From Actinomycetota bacterium (GTDB taxonomy: Bacteria > Actinomycetota > Actinomycetes > Mycobacteriales > HKI-0501), in contig JAVEDU010000075.1 of the NCBI GenBank assembly GCA_030840805.1, positions 1 to 64,000 of the forward strand: a stretch of 64,000 nucleotides of DNA. Direction: 5' to 3'. The notes below the pieces were generated by a model that did not search any database, was not told where the DNA came from, and saw only the letters and a program-made list of their open reading frames with translations. Each line of letters begins with the position of its first letter. The first letter of the stretch is position 1. Both the position numbers and the translations under genes were made by a program. Below are positions 17,758-26,889 of this stretch, one piece after another.

Positions 17758-18867
17758 TCAGGCCGTGAGGAGCCGGCGCTGCTCCGCGAGCACGCCGTCC
17801 CTGACCTTCTTGCCGTGGTCGCCGCCGACATGGGGGATGACGTGCTCGCCGATGAGCTGGAGCGTCCGCATGTGGTTCTCGTGGCCGAACCCGTCGATGC
17901 GCAGCAGCACCTCGTCCACTCCGCGCGCGTCGAGGTCCCGGAACTCGGCGATGAAGTCGTCGGGTGTGCCCACCAGGACGGCGGGGGTGTGGCGCATCAG
18001 GAACTCCATGTCGTCCTGGTGCTTCGTGAGGACCTCGATGTTCTTCATGTACTCATAGGACGGCTTGTTGGCCATGCCCGCGTAGAGGTCGAGAATGGCG
18101 CGGAAGTACTTGAGCGTCTGGTGCTGCGCCACCTCGATCGCCTCCTCGCGGGTCTCCGCACAGAAGGCACTGGGCACGTAGTACCCGAAGTAGTTGTTCC
18201 CCAGGTCGTCCTGTGGCCTCGACGCCAGGCCCTTCGCGTAGATCGCGACGGATTCGTCGACGTAGTCGTACCCGAGGTAGTTGTCGAACGAGATCACGCC
18301 GATGCCCTTGGTGCCGGCGAGGCCGTGGGTCTTCGCGCTGGTCGCGGTCACCGACAGTGCCGGGTACGGCTTCTGGAGGGGCTTCGGGATCACCTCGCAT
18401 CTGCCGATCTTCCAGAACTCGCCGTCGTACTCCAGGAACTCGTCGGCGAACGCCTTCTTCACGATCTCGAGGCCCTCGGCCCACTGCGCCTGGGTGCTCT
18501 CGATCGGCACGCCGAACGCGGTGAGCGTCGTGAGGTTGTTCGACCGCGCCGTGCAGAGCTCGGCCCGTCCGCCGGAGATGATGTCCAGCGTCGCCACCCG
18601 CTCCGCCACCATGACCGGGTGGTTGTACTGGACGAGCACGGCCGCCATGTTCCGCAGCGTGATCCGGCTCGTGTTCTCGGCCACCGCCGCGTACAGCACC
18701 TCGGGCGCCGAGACGCTGAACGACGGCGGGCTGAAGTGCTGCTCCGACGTGCCCCACGCCGAGAAACCCAGCTTGTCGGCCAGGGTCACCTCGACGATCA
18801 TCTCGCGGTAGCGATCCTGCATCGTCGTGCCGGTGAAGTCGCCCTCTTGGATCAGTCCGACTCGCAT
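17758..18867 (-). CDS. Luciferase-like FMN-dependent monooxygenase
   Basis: Bacterial-luciferase-like (LLM) flavin monooxygenase, 369 aa. It begins MRVGLIQEGDFTG and includes ADKLGFSAWGTSEQHF, MAAVLVQYNHPVMVAER, LDIISGGRAELCTARS and a C-terminal AVLVGTPDDFIAEFRDLDARGVDEVLL. Such enzymes need FMNH2 from a reductase; one is encoded at 11224-11757. With a dehydrogenase, cupin, amidohydrolase and NCS1 permease next to it, a ring-cleaving or C-N-oxidising role resembling two-component pyridine monooxygenases is plausible, but the substrate is unproven. The ATG has GAGGAC upstream. It is third in the ALDH, cupin, LLM unit. Confidence 0.88.
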   Translation of the reverse strand: MRVGLIQEGDFTGTTMQDRYREMIVEVTLADKLGFSAWGTSEQHFSPPSFSVSAPEVLYAAVAENTSRITLRNMAAVLVQYNHPVMVAERVATLDIISGGRAELCTARSNNLTTLTAFGVPIESTQAQWAEGLEIVKKAFADEFLEYDGEFWKIGRCEVIPKPLQKPYPALSVTATSAKTHGLAGTKGIGVISFDNYLGYDYVDESVAIYAKGLASRPQDDLGNNYFGYYVPSAFCAETREEAIEVAQHQTLKYFRAILDLYAGMANKPSYEYMKNIEVLTKHQDDMEFLMRHTPAVLVGTPDDFIAEFRDLDARGVDEVLLRIDGFGHENHMRTLQLIGEHVIPHVGGDHGKKVRDGVLAEQRRLLTA

Positions 18868-18882
18868 TCGTGTCCTCGCCTC

Positions 18883-19230
18883 TCAGGTGGGGATGGTGAT
18901 GAAGGACTTGCGGACCGTCTCGGTGACGGTCCAGGTGCCGGTCCAGCCGTCGGGGAGGACGACCAGCGATCCGGCCGAGACCTCGACCACCGTGCCGTCG
19001 GCGCCCTCCACCGTCGCCGCCCCGGCGAGGATCTGGCAGATCTCGTCGACACCGTCGCGGGTGGTGGGAAACGTCCCGGGACCGCACTCCCAGACGCCGG
19101 CCATGCGCCCGTCGGCTGCCTCCCACAGAACGTGGGTGGACTCGAGCTGGCCCGGCGGGCCGGTCTGCTTCTGGGTGGCCGGCGGCAGGGTGACCGCGGT
19201 CGCGACGACGTGCTGCGCCGGGGTGGTCAT
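18883..19230 (-). CDS. Small cupin_3 (DUF861-type) protein
   Basis: A 115-aa single cupin. MAGVWECGPGTFPT, then DEICQILAGAATVE, VSAGSLVVLPDGWTGTW and a terminal TETVRKSFITIP follow the DUF861 pattern. Function is unknown; relatives bind metal or small organic acids. ATG at 19230 lies 8 bp after the aldehyde dehydrogenase stop. A GTG at 19242 overlapping that stop as GTGA is an equally tempting start and would add four residues. Confidence 0.75.
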   Translation of the reverse strand: MTTPAQHVVATAVTLPPATQKQTGPPGQLESTHVLWEAADGRMAGVWECGPGTFPTTRDGVDEICQILAGAATVEGADGTVVEVSAGSLVVLPDGWTGTWTVTETVRKSFITIPT

Positions 19231-19238
19231 CGCCGCGC

Positions 19239-20720
19239 TCACAGCTGGGTGACGACGGACTTGGTCTCCAGGTAGTCCTCGAGCGCGCTGTGGCCCAGCT
19301 CGCGGCCCCAGCCGGACTCCTTGTACCCACCGAACGGCACCGCCGCGTTGAAGACGTGGTAGCAGTTGACCCACACGGTGCCCGCGCGGAGCTGGGAGGC
19401 GGTCCGGTACGCCCGCGCGATGTCCCGGGTGAACACGCCCGCCGCGAGGCCGTACCGGCTGTCGTTCGCGGTCGCGACGATCTCGTTCGGGTCGTCGAAC
19501 GGCATGGCCACCACGACGGGCCCGAAGATCTCCTCCTGCACGACCTTCATGTCCGGCCGGGTCCCGGTGAGCACGGTCGGCTCGACGAAGTAGCCGCGGT
19601 CGCCCCAGCTCTTTCCACCGATCGCCGCGACGGCACCGTCCGCGTACCCGGAGTCGAGGTAGCCCATCACCCGGTCCCGCTGTACGTCGCTGACCAGTGG
19701 GCCCATGTCGGTGGTGGGGTCGACGCCGGGGCCGAGCTTGATGTTGCGCGCGTACTCGCTCATGCCCGCGATGAACTCGTCGAAGACCGGGCGCTCGACG
19801 TACAGCCGGGACCCGGCGTTGCAGGCCTGGCCGTGGTTGAAGAAGATCGCGCTGGCGGCGGCCGGCACGGCGATCGACAGATCGGCGTCCGCGAAGACCA
19901 CGTTCGGCGACTTGCCGCCGAGCTCGAGCGTGAGCCTCTTCAGGTTGCCACCCGCGGCGTGCAGGATCTTCTTGCCGACCGCGGTCGACCCGGTGAACGT
20001 GACCTTGTCCACGTCGGGGTGCTCGGCCAGCCGGGCACCGGCGTCGCCGAAGCCCGGGACGACGTTGACCACACCGTCAGGGAGCCCGGCCTCCTGCAGG
20101 ATCTCGCCGAGGCGCAGCGCGGTCAGGGGGGTCTGCTGGGCGGGCTTGAGGACCACGGTGCAGCCGGCCGCGAGCGCCGGGCCGAGCTTCCACGCGCACA
20201 GCAGCAGCGGGAAGTTCCAGGCGATCACGGCGCCGACGACGCCGACCGGCTCGCGCAGGGTGAACGCGAGGTAGTCGCCCGCGGAGCTCGGGATCGTGTT
20301 GCCCTCGATCTTGGTGGCCCAGCCGGACATGTAGTGGAACACGTCGGCGGCGAACGCGACGTCGGCGGCGCGGGCGACCGTGACCGGCTTCCCGTTGTCC
20401 ATCGCCTCCAGCATCGCGAGCTCGTCGGCGTGCTCCAGGATGAGGTCGCCCACCCGGTGGAGCACCTTGCCGCGCTCGGACGGCGTCATCCGGCGCCACG
20501 GGGAGCCCTCGTCGAACGCGGCCCGGGCGGCGCGTACGGCACGGTCGATGTCCTCGGCGCCACCGCGGGGGATCTCGGCCAGGACCTGCTCGGTGGACGG
20601 GTCGATCGTCGTGAACGTCTCCCCCGACGCCGCCGGCCCCCACTTGCCGCCGATGAGCATGCCGTGCGTGCGGGCCGCGAACCGGCTCGCGCCGTGGTCG
20701 ATCGTTTCGGTGCTGGTCAT
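19239..20720 (-). CDS. NAD(P)-dependent aldehyde dehydrogenase
   Basis: ALDH superfamily, 493 aa. Active-site Glu lies in TLELGGKSPNVVF and the nucleophilic Cys in FNHGQACNAGSRLYV. FTGSTAVGKKI and the C-terminal FGGYKESGWGRELG are typical of betaine/phenylacetaldehyde-type enzymes. All catalytic residues are present. First gene of an ALDH, cupin, LLM unit behind a near-consensus promoter; it would oxidise an aldehyde made by the oxygenase. Confidence 0.92.
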   Translation of the reverse strand: MTSTETIDHGASRFAARTHGMLIGGKWGPAASGETFTTIDPSTEQVLAEIPRGGAEDIDRAVRAARAAFDEGSPWRRMTPSERGKVLHRVGDLILEHADELAMLEAMDNGKPVTVARAADVAFAADVFHYMSGWATKIEGNTIPSSAGDYLAFTLREPVGVVGAVIAWNFPLLLCAWKLGPALAAGCTVVLKPAQQTPLTALRLGEILQEAGLPDGVVNVVPGFGDAGARLAEHPDVDKVTFTGSTAVGKKILHAAGGNLKRLTLELGGKSPNVVFADADLSIAVPAAASAIFFNHGQACNAGSRLYVERPVFDEFIAGMSEYARNIKLGPGVDPTTDMGPLVSDVQRDRVMGYLDSGYADGAVAAIGGKSWGDRGYFVEPTVLTGTRPDMKVVQEEIFGPVVVAMPFDDPNEIVATANDSRYGLAAGVFTRDIARAYRTASQLRAGTVWVNCYHVFNAAVPFGGYKESGWGRELGHSALEDYLETKSVVTQL

Positions 20721-20894
20721 GCGCTCTCTCCTTGGACGTCGGTGCTCTGGGGCCGCGGACGGGCGGCCGGTGCCGGACGGCGGCTGTGCGGGTGGGACCG
20801 CGACCGAGGCGTCGGCGCCTGGGCGGTGGACGTGACTGTCCGGCGCTCCGTCCCCGGCACCGCGGTGCCGTGGGTGACGTTCGCCACACCGCGA

Positions 20895-20923
20895 AACGTA
20901 GTTCGGCGGTACCTGCCTGTCAA
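20895..20923 (-). promoter_or_regulatory. Strong promoter of the ALDH/cupin/LLM unit
   Basis: Minus-strand TTGACA (20923-20918) and TACGTT (20900-20895) are spaced 17 bp. The match is near consensus for a housekeeping sigma factor. The rest of the 353-bp gap 20721-21073 shows no gene. Confidence 0.7.
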
Positions 20924-20925
20924 TG

Positions 20926-20961
20926 GTCTTGACTCGTCGTTTTTACAAGTCTCAACGTCGT
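20926..20961. promoter_or_regulatory. Direct-repeat element upstream of the ALDH -35
   Basis: CGTCGT occurs at 20935-20940 and 20956-20961, exactly 21 bp (two helical turns) apart, each preceded by GTCT a few bases upstream. It sits immediately upstream of the -35, as activator sites often do. No regulator gene adjoins it. Confidence 0.35.
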
Positions 20962-21073
20962 AATTCGACAATCAGGACGGGCTGGCCGTAGTGGGGCGTC
21001 GTAGACCGAGGCACCCGCTCCGCGCACCGGTACACCGCGCGGCCCGGGGGCGCGCAGGCCCCCGGACCGAGGG

Positions 21074-22222
21074 TCACACGCCGCGGCGGACCAGCTCCGC
21101 GGCGATGACGTTCCGCTGGATCTCGTTGGTGCCCTCACCGACGATCATGAGTGGCGCGTCGCGGAAGTAGCGCTCGACGTCGAACTCGGTGGAGTAGCCG
21201 TATCCGCCGTGGATTCGCACGGCGTTGAGCGCGACCTCCATCGCGGTTTCGGAGGCGAAGAGCTTCGCCATCCCGGCCTCCAGGTCGCACCGCTCCCCGG
21301 CGTCGTAACGCCGCGCGGCGTAGTGGACGAGCTGGCGTGCGGCGGTCAGCTTGGTGCCCATGTCCGCGAGGTAGTTGCCGATCGACTGGTGCCGCCAGAT
21401 CGGCTTGCCGAAGCTCTCCCGCTCCTGGGCGTACCGCAGGGAGTCCTCGAAGGCCGCCCGGCCGACCCCGAGCGCGCGCGAGGCGACCTGGATCCGGCCG
21501 ATCTCGAGGCCCTTCATCATCTGCGCGAAGCCGCGGCCCTCCGCCTCCCCCAGCAGGGACCCGGCCGGCGTGCGGTAGCCCTCGAACACGAGCTCGCAGC
21601 TCTCGACACCCTTGTATCCCAGCTTGGGCAGGTCCTTCGAGACCGTGAGCCCGGGACCCTTCTCCACCAGCAGGACGCTCATCCCCCGGTGCGGCGGGTC
21701 GGCCCGGGGATCGGTCTTGCACAGCAGCGCGATGAGCCCGCTGCGCCGGGAGTTCGTGATCCAGGTCTTCGACCCGTCGACCACAAAGGTGTCGCCGTCG
21801 CGGCGGGCCACCGTCCGCATCGCCTGGAGGTCGGAGCCGCCCCCCGGCTCGGTCAGGGCCATCGTCGCGCGGACCTCGCCCGTGGCCATCCGCGGCAGGT
21901 ACCGCTCCTGCTGTTCCTCGGTTCCGAACGTCAGGATCAGCTTCGCGACCACCGTATGGCCGCCCATCGCGCCGGCCAGGCTCATCCAGCCGCGGGCGAG
22001 CTCCTCGGTGATCATCGAGTAGCAGACCGCGGAGACCGGCGTACCGCCGTGCGACTCGGGGATCGCGAGTCCGAAGATCCCCAGCGCCTTCATCTGTTCG
22101 ATGAGCTCCGCGGGGTAGGTGTCGGCGTGTTCGAGGTCGCGCACCACCGGCCGCACCTCGCGGTCGACGAAGTCCTTGACGGTACGGACGATGAAGGCTT
22201 CGTCGTCGTCGAGCTCGGGCAT
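21074..22222 (-). CDS. Acyl-CoA dehydrogenase
   Basis: FAD-dependent acyl-CoA dehydrogenase, 382 aa, full length. Features include MALTEPGGGSDLQAMRT (FAD/substrate loop, about 125-140), KTWITNSRRSGLIALL, a flavin-contact stretch IHGGYGYSTEFDVERYFRDA, and GEGTNEIQRNVIA near the C-terminus, where the catalytic Glu of short-chain types lies. It introduces an alpha,beta double bond into an acyl-CoA. Last gene of the aldehyde dehydrogenase, gntR, mmgE, CoA-transferase operon, 24 bp after the transferase. It probably acts on the thioester made by that transferase. Confidence 0.93.
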   Translation of the reverse strand: MPELDDDEAFIVRTVKDFVDREVRPVVRDLEHADTYPAELIEQMKALGIFGLAIPESHGGTPVSAVCYSMITEELARGWMSLAGAMGGHTVVAKLILTFGTEEQQERYLPRMATGEVRATMALTEPGGGSDLQAMRTVARRDGDTFVVDGSKTWITNSRRSGLIALLCKTDPRADPPHRGMSVLLVEKGPGLTVSKDLPKLGYKGVESCELVFEGYRTPAGSLLGEAEGRGFAQMMKGLEIGRIQVASRALGVGRAAFEDSLRYAQERESFGKPIWRHQSIGNYLADMGTKLTAARQLVHYAARRYDAGERCDLEAGMAKLFASETAMEVALNAVRIHGGYGYSTEFDVERYFRDAPLMIVGEGTNEIQRNVIAAELVRRGV

Positions 22223-22246
22223 GCGTCTCTCCTGTCGTGGGTCGGT

Positions 22247-23428
22247 TCAGATGACGTGGGCGGTCCGCAGGGCGGCGACCTCGGCGTCGGTGCGACCGAG
22301 CTCGGCGAGGATCTGCCCGGTGTGCGCGCCGACGGCGGGCACGGGGTCCATGCGCGGCGTGAGGCCACTGAGGATGGCGGGCGGGAGCAACGCCCGGATC
22401 GGGCCCGCCGGGGTCTCCACGGTCCGCCAGCGGTCCCGCTCGGCGAGCACGGGATGCGCCAGGTAGTCCGCCACCGAGTTCAGGCGTGCGTTGGCGATTC
22501 GCGCCTCCGCCAGCAGCGCGAGGACCTCCGATGTGGACAGTCCGGTGGTCCGCTCGCCGATGCGGAGGTTCAGCTCGGCCCGGTTCGCCACCCGCGCGGA
22601 GTTGCGGGCGAACCTCTCGTCGGTGGCCAGGTCCGGATCGCACAGCACGACGTCGCAGAAGGACGCCCACTCCCGGTCGTTCTGGATCCCGATCACGACG
22701 GTGCCGTCCGCCGTGGGAAACGGACCGTACGGTGCGATCGTGGCGTGCTGGGCGCCGACCCGCGCCGGCTGCGCCCCGGCGTACTGCGTGTAGTAGGCGG
22801 GAGAGCCCATCCACTCGGACAGGCTGTCGAACAGCGACACCTCCACCGCCGGGGCACTGCCCCGGACCGCCCGCTGGTACAGCGCCGTGAGGATGCCGGA
22901 GTAGGCGTACATGCCCGCGGCGATGTCCGCGACGGAGATGCCGGCCTTCGCGACCTCCTCGGGGGTGCCGGTGAGCGCCACCAGCCCGGTCTCGGCCTGG
23001 ACGAGCAGGTCGTACGCCTTGCGGTCGGCCCACGGCCCGTCCTGGCCGTACCCGGAGATGTTGCACACCACCAGCGCGGGGTGCCGCTCGGACAGCCGCT
23101 CGGTGCCGAACCCGAGGCGCTCTGCCGCGCCGGGGGCGAGGTTCTGCACGAACACGTCCGCCCGGGAGACCAGCTCCGCCAGCACCGCCGAGCCCTGGGG
23201 CGACTTGAGGTCCAGGGTCAGCGACTCCTTGGACCGGTTGAGCCAGACGAAGTAGCTCGACAGCCCCCGCACCGACTCGTCGTAGCCCCGTGCGAAGTCA
23301 CCGGTACCGGGCCGCTCCACCTTGATCACCCGGGCGCCCAGGTCCGCGAGCTGGCGGGTCGCGAACGGTGCCGCGACGGCCTGCTCCAGGCTCACGACGG
23401 TGATGCCGTCCAGCGGGAGCGCGGTCAC
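22247..23428 (-). CDS. Class III CoA-transferase (CaiB/BaiF family)
   Basis: Formyl-CoA-transferase-like family, 393 aa; moves CoA between carboxylic acids through an Asp-bound intermediate. The start is VSLEQAVAAPFATRQLADLGARVIKVE, then SSYFVWLNRSKESLTLDL. The conserved ISGYGQDGP precedes RKAYDLLVQAETGL with the probable catalytic Asp (about 165). The GTG overlaps the MmgE/PrpD stop. With a CitE-like lyase and MaoC hydratase across the divergent promoter, it is a candidate for CoA activation of an itaconate- or mesaconate-like diacid. That is inference. Confidence 0.9.
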   Translation of the reverse strand: MTALPLDGITVVSLEQAVAAPFATRQLADLGARVIKVERPGTGDFARGYDESVRGLSSYFVWLNRSKESLTLDLKSPQGSAVLAELVSRADVFVQNLAPGAAERLGFGTERLSERHPALVVCNISGYGQDGPWADRKAYDLLVQAETGLVALTGTPEEVAKAGISVADIAAGMYAYSGILTALYQRAVRGSAPAVEVSLFDSLSEWMGSPAYYTQYAGAQPARVGAQHATIAPYGPFPTADGTVVIGIQNDREWASFCDVVLCDPDLATDERFARNSARVANRAELNLRIGERTTGLSTSEVLALLAEARIANARLNSVADYLAHPVLAERDRWRTVETPAGPIRALLPPAILSGLTPRMDPVPAVGAHTGQILAELGRTDAEVAALRTAHVI

Positions 23429-24642
23429 GACACCCCCGCCGGCCCGGATGCGGGGTAGTGCTCGGCGAGCAGCTCGGCGGCGGCGGCCCAGGTCAGCTCG
23501 CGGAGGTCACAGCCGCAGGCGGCGGCCTTCTCGGCGAGCTGCCCGTCCGTCGGGGGCCGGAGCGGGGAGCCGGGCGGCAGGTCGACCGTGGCGGTGCGGT
23601 GGGCACCGTCGGTCCCGATCGCCGTCAGTGCGAGGGTGCCGGTGAGGAGCCCCTCCCCGTCCGGGGTGGTCTCGACCGTCACCCGCCGGAGGAGGTCCTG
23701 TGCCTCCGGGCGGCGGACCGCGTCGTCGGAGAAGCTCGTGAACCCGGGGTAGCCGTCCAGCAGCGTCGCGGCGACGGCGTACTCCAGGCTGAACTTGCCC
23801 TCCAACCCGGTCTGCGGACGGTGATGGATCAGCGGGTGCAACGTGGCCTCGGGGGTCCGCACGACCAGGCGTGCCACGCCGGCCGGCGTGAGGCCCCCGG
23901 CCAGGAGCTCCCGGGCCGCGGCGATCGGGCGCTGCATCGCGTAGCAGCAGGGGAACAGCTTGATGGCCAGCCCGCCGGGGACGGCCGCCCCGCCGAGGTC
24001 GAGGGCCGTCGGATCACCCCCGACCAGCGCCAGCCACTGCTCGACGGCGCGGAGATCGGCCGTGGCGCCGGCCGCGACCAGCCGCGCCGCGCGGACGCCC
24101 GCCTCGGCGGCGAAGCCGACCTGCAGGGACTTCGCGGGTGTCCCGAACGCGCGCTGGACCCCGCCGGACGCCGGCACCGCCAGCGCGATGGCGTGCGCCA
24201 GCTGCGTCCCGTCCAGCCCGAGCGCCACCCCGGCGGTCACCGCCGCCCCGGCCGCCCCCGAGGTACAGGTGGCGTGCCAGCCGCGGGCGTAGTGACCCCA
24301 GCCGAGCGCGGTACCGAGCCGCGCCATCACCCCGGCTCCCGCAAGGTAGGCGCGGGCCCCGCCCCGGCAGGCCAGGGCGGTCGGGACGCACACGACGCTG
24401 ATGTGCGCCGTCGACTCCAGGTGCAGGTCGTCGAAGTCCAGCACGTGCCCGAGCGCCGACCAGCGGGCCGAGTCCGGAAGCCCGGCCACGACCGGCCGGA
24501 GTGGATGGTCACGCGCGGCGAGGGTGGCCGCCACCGTGTCGAGCAGGGAACGCCGCGCGAGCGCGAGGTCCTCCGCCGAGGGGTCGAGCCGGGCAGCCCA
24601 CCGCCCGAGGTCTTCGGCGATCGAGGTCGTGGTCGTGGTCAA
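23425..24642 (-). CDS. MmgE/PrpD family protein
   Basis: Relatives are 2-methylcitrate dehydratase, cis-aconitate decarboxylase and related isomerases/lyases. The 405-aa protein is slightly shorter than the usual 450, mainly near residues 45-75, where a segment present in the homologue at 42231 seems missing. Conserved pieces are VLDFDDLHLESTAHIS, GYDARGWHAT-like GHYARGWHATCTSGA, FGTPAKSLQVGFAAEAG and IKLFPCCYAMQRPIAAA. The TTG at 24642 forms a TTGA overlap with the regulator stop; no better start exists. Acts probably on a branched tri- or dicarboxylate. Confidence 0.85.
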   Translation of the reverse strand: MTTTTTSIAEDLGRWAARLDPSAEDLALARRSLLDTVAATLAARDHPLRPVVAGLPDSARWSALGHVLDFDDLHLESTAHISVVCVPTALACRGGARAYLAGAGVMARLGTALGWGHYARGWHATCTSGAAGAAVTAGVALGLDGTQLAHAIALAVPASGGVQRAFGTPAKSLQVGFAAEAGVRAARLVAAGATADLRAVEQWLALVGGDPTALDLGGAAVPGGLAIKLFPCCYAMQRPIAAARELLAGGLTPAGVARLVVRTPEATLHPLIHHRPQTGLEGKFSLEYAVAATLLDGYPGFTSFSDDAVRRPEAQDLLRRVTVETTPDGEGLLTGTLALTAIGTDGAHRTATVDLPPGSPLRPPTDGQLAEKAAACGCDLRELTWAAAAELLAEHYPASGPAGVS

Positions 24643-25388
24643 CTGACGCTCCGCTTGAGTCGAACCCGGTAGGAGTAGTGCTCGGGATGGAAATGGCTCA
24701 CGGCGAGCTCCACCGGCTCCTGCCGCGAGTCCACGTAGAGGCGGTCCACCCGCAGCAGCGGGGTGCCCTCGTCGACCCCGAGCGCCTCCGCCTGGCGCGC
24801 GTCCGCCGCCGTCGCCGTGATGCTCTGCTCCGCCTCGGAGATCGGGTGCGTCAGCCGGGTCTCGAGCAGGCCGATCACCGTGGCCGTGCTCCGCTCCCCG
24901 ACGACGGTCAGCTCCGGCACGTCCGCGAGGAGGTCGGCGACCGGTACCGGCAGATGCGTGGTGGTCACCGAGATGGGGAGGCCGTGGTGGAGCCGACGGA
25001 ACACCGCGGTGGCCACCAGATCGGACGCCGTCCGGAGGCGTCCCGCGACGACGACGTCGACCCGGCGCTGCAGCGGTGACGTCAGTTCGAGCCGGGTGTC
25101 GATGGACAGGCCCATCAGGTCCTCGACCGAGCCGAACTGCCGCAGGTACTGCCCCTCCCGCGGCGTCACGAACGTCCCGCATCCTCGAACGCGGTACCCC
25201 GTGCCCTCCGCGACGAGATCCTGGAACGCGCGCCGCACCGTCTGCCGGCTCAGTCCGTGCCGGGCCGCGAGCTCCTCCTCGGTGGGAAGGCGCTCACCCT
25301 CCGCGTACCGGTTCTGGTGCACGCCGTCACGGAGCTGCCGGGACAGCGCCTTGTACGCCGGACCGTCGGCGGCGAGCCGCTGTCTCAT
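24639..25388 (-). CDS. GntR-family (HutC/UTRA) regulator
   Basis: Transcription factor of 249 aa. The N-terminal winged helix (about 8-75) has RLPTEEELAARHGLSRQTVRRAFQDLVAEG. The C-terminal UTRA ligand domain (about 95-245) has ATASDLVATAVFRR-like segments and GVDEGTPLLRVDRLYVD. Starts on an ATGA overlap with the aldehyde dehydrogenase. Two exact 15-bp copies of TTTGTACGGCCAAAT in opposite orientation lie at the two divergent promoters at 26875 and 27006. These are its likely operators, giving autoregulation plus control of both operons. Confidence 0.9.
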   Translation of the reverse strand: MRQRLAADGPAYKALSRQLRDGVHQNRYAEGERLPTEEELAARHGLSRQTVRRAFQDLVAEGTGYRVRGCGTFVTPREGQYLRQFGSVEDLMGLSIDTRLELTSPLQRRVDVVVAGRLRTASDLVATAVFRRLHHGLPISVTTTHLPVPVADLLADVPELTVVGERSTATVIGLLETRLTHPISEAEQSITATAADARQAEALGVDEGTPLLRVDRLYVDSRQEPVELAVSHFHPEHYSYRVRLKRSVS

Positions 25389-26827
25389 CCGAGCGCGACG
25401 CAGACGTTCTTCAGCTGGGTGTACTCGTACGCCCCGGCGACACCCTTGAGCCTGCCGAACCCACTCCGCTTGTACCCACCGAACGGCTGTTCGACGCCAC
25501 CGCCGACGCCATAGCTGTTGACGAACACCTGGCCGGCGCGGGCCCCGGCCGCCAGCCGGTGCGCCCTGCCGAGGTCCTGCGTCCACACGCCGACCACCAG
25601 GCCGTACTCGCTGTCGTTGACGATCCGGAGGGCCTCGTCCGCACCGTCGAACGGCACCACCGTCAGCACCGGGCCGAAGATCTCCTCGCGCGCGGCGAAG
25701 GCGGCCGGCCCGGCGGCATCGAGCAGCGTCGGGACGACGAAGTAGCCGCCGGTTCCGGGGACCGGCGCGTCCGCCCCGCCGGCGAGGACCGATGCCCCGT
25801 CGGACGTGCTCCGGCGGATCGCGTCGACGATCCGGTCCCGTTGCGGCCCGCTGATCACGGGTCCGACGTCGGGGTCGTCGGCGGCCGGCCCGACCCGCAG
25901 GGCGGCGCTCGCCGCCCGCAACCGCTCCAGCACGTCGCGGTGTATCCGCCGCTCGACCAGCACCCGGGTACCGGCGGAGCATGCCTGGCCCGCCGTGCGC
26001 AGGGCCGAACCGATGATCGTGGGGATCGCCTTGTCCAGGTCCGCGTCGGCGAAGACCACCTGGGGGGACTTGCCCCCCAGCTCCAGCAGCACCGGCTTCA
26101 TCCCCGCGGCGGCGCTCGCCATGATCCGTTTGCCGGTCTGCAGCGAGCCGGTGAACGTGATGTGGTCGACCAGCGGATGGGTGACCAGGGCCTCGCCGGT
26201 CACCGCACCCGTACCGGTCACCGCGTTGACGACACCCGCGGGCGCGCCGGCCTCCGCACAGATCCGCGCCAGCACGAGCGGGGCGAAGGGCGCCTGCTCG
26301 GCCGGCTTCAGCACGACCGTGTTCCCGGTGATCAGCACCGGGGCGATGCTCCGGGCCGCCATCTGCATCGGCACGTTGAACGGCAGGACCACGGCACAGA
26401 CGCCCCACGGTTCGCGCACCGTGTAGTCCAGGAAGCCCGGCCCCAACGGCACCGTCTCGCCGTGGAGCTTGTCCGCCAGGCCCGCGTAGAACTCGAAGTA
26501 CCGGGCCGCCGCCTCCACGTCGCGCCGGGCCATGGCGAGCGGTAGCCCGCCGTCGCGCACCACGAGGTCGGCCAGCCGCTCGGCGTCGGCGGTGATCGCG
26601 GCGGCGACCCGGGCACAGAGCCGCCCGCGGTCCACCGGCGTCCAGCCCGCCCAGTCGCCCGTGCCCGCGGCGGCCGCGGCGCGGACCACCCGCCCGACCT
26701 CGTCGGCGGACGCGCCGGCCAGGTCGGCGATGGTCGCGCCGGTCGACGGGTCGGTCACGACGAGCCGCTCGCCGTGACCGACCAGCGCGGTGTTGTCGAC
26801 GAATACCGCCGGTGGCAGCTGGGGCAC
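25385..26827 (-). CDS. NAD(P)-dependent aldehyde dehydrogenase
   Basis: ALDH superfamily, 480 aa from the chosen start. Catalytic Glu in VLLELGGKSPQVVF, nucleophilic Cys in TAGQACSAGTRVLVE, and FTGSLQTGKRIM and FGGYKRSGFGRLKG are present. I chose GTG at 26827 because GGAGG sits 5 bp before it. The longer frame starting TTG at 26887 would run into the operator and has no ribosome site. First gene of the leftward operon; it probably makes a carboxylate that the CoA-transferase activates. Confidence 0.92.
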   Translation of the reverse strand: MPQLPPAVFVDNTALVGHGERLVVTDPSTGATIADLAGASADEVGRVVRAAAAAGTGDWAGWTPVDRGRLCARVAAAITADAERLADLVVRDGGLPLAMARRDVEAAARYFEFYAGLADKLHGETVPLGPGFLDYTVREPWGVCAVVLPFNVPMQMAARSIAPVLITGNTVVLKPAEQAPFAPLVLARICAEAGAPAGVVNAVTGTGAVTGEALVTHPLVDHITFTGSLQTGKRIMASAAAGMKPVLLELGGKSPQVVFADADLDKAIPTIIGSALRTAGQACSAGTRVLVERRIHRDVLERLRAASAALRVGPAADDPDVGPVISGPQRDRIVDAIRRSTSDGASVLAGGADAPVPGTGGYFVVPTLLDAAGPAAFAAREEIFGPVLTVVPFDGADEALRIVNDSEYGLVVGVWTQDLGRAHRLAAGARAGQVFVNSYGVGGGVEQPFGGYKRSGFGRLKGVAGAYEYTQLKNVCVALG

Positions 26828-26874
26828 GGGACCCTCCTCCTGGCTCGAGGCGCCCGGCGCGGTGGTGGCCGGGA

Positions 26875-26889
26875 TTTGTACGGCCAAAT
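26875..26889. promoter_or_regulatory. GntR operator copy 1 (left)
   Basis: TTTGTACGGCCAAAT is itself a partial dyad (TTTG...CAAA). It lies directly at the -10/start of the leftward promoter. It is the exact reverse complement of the 15 bp at 27006-27020. Confidence 0.75.
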
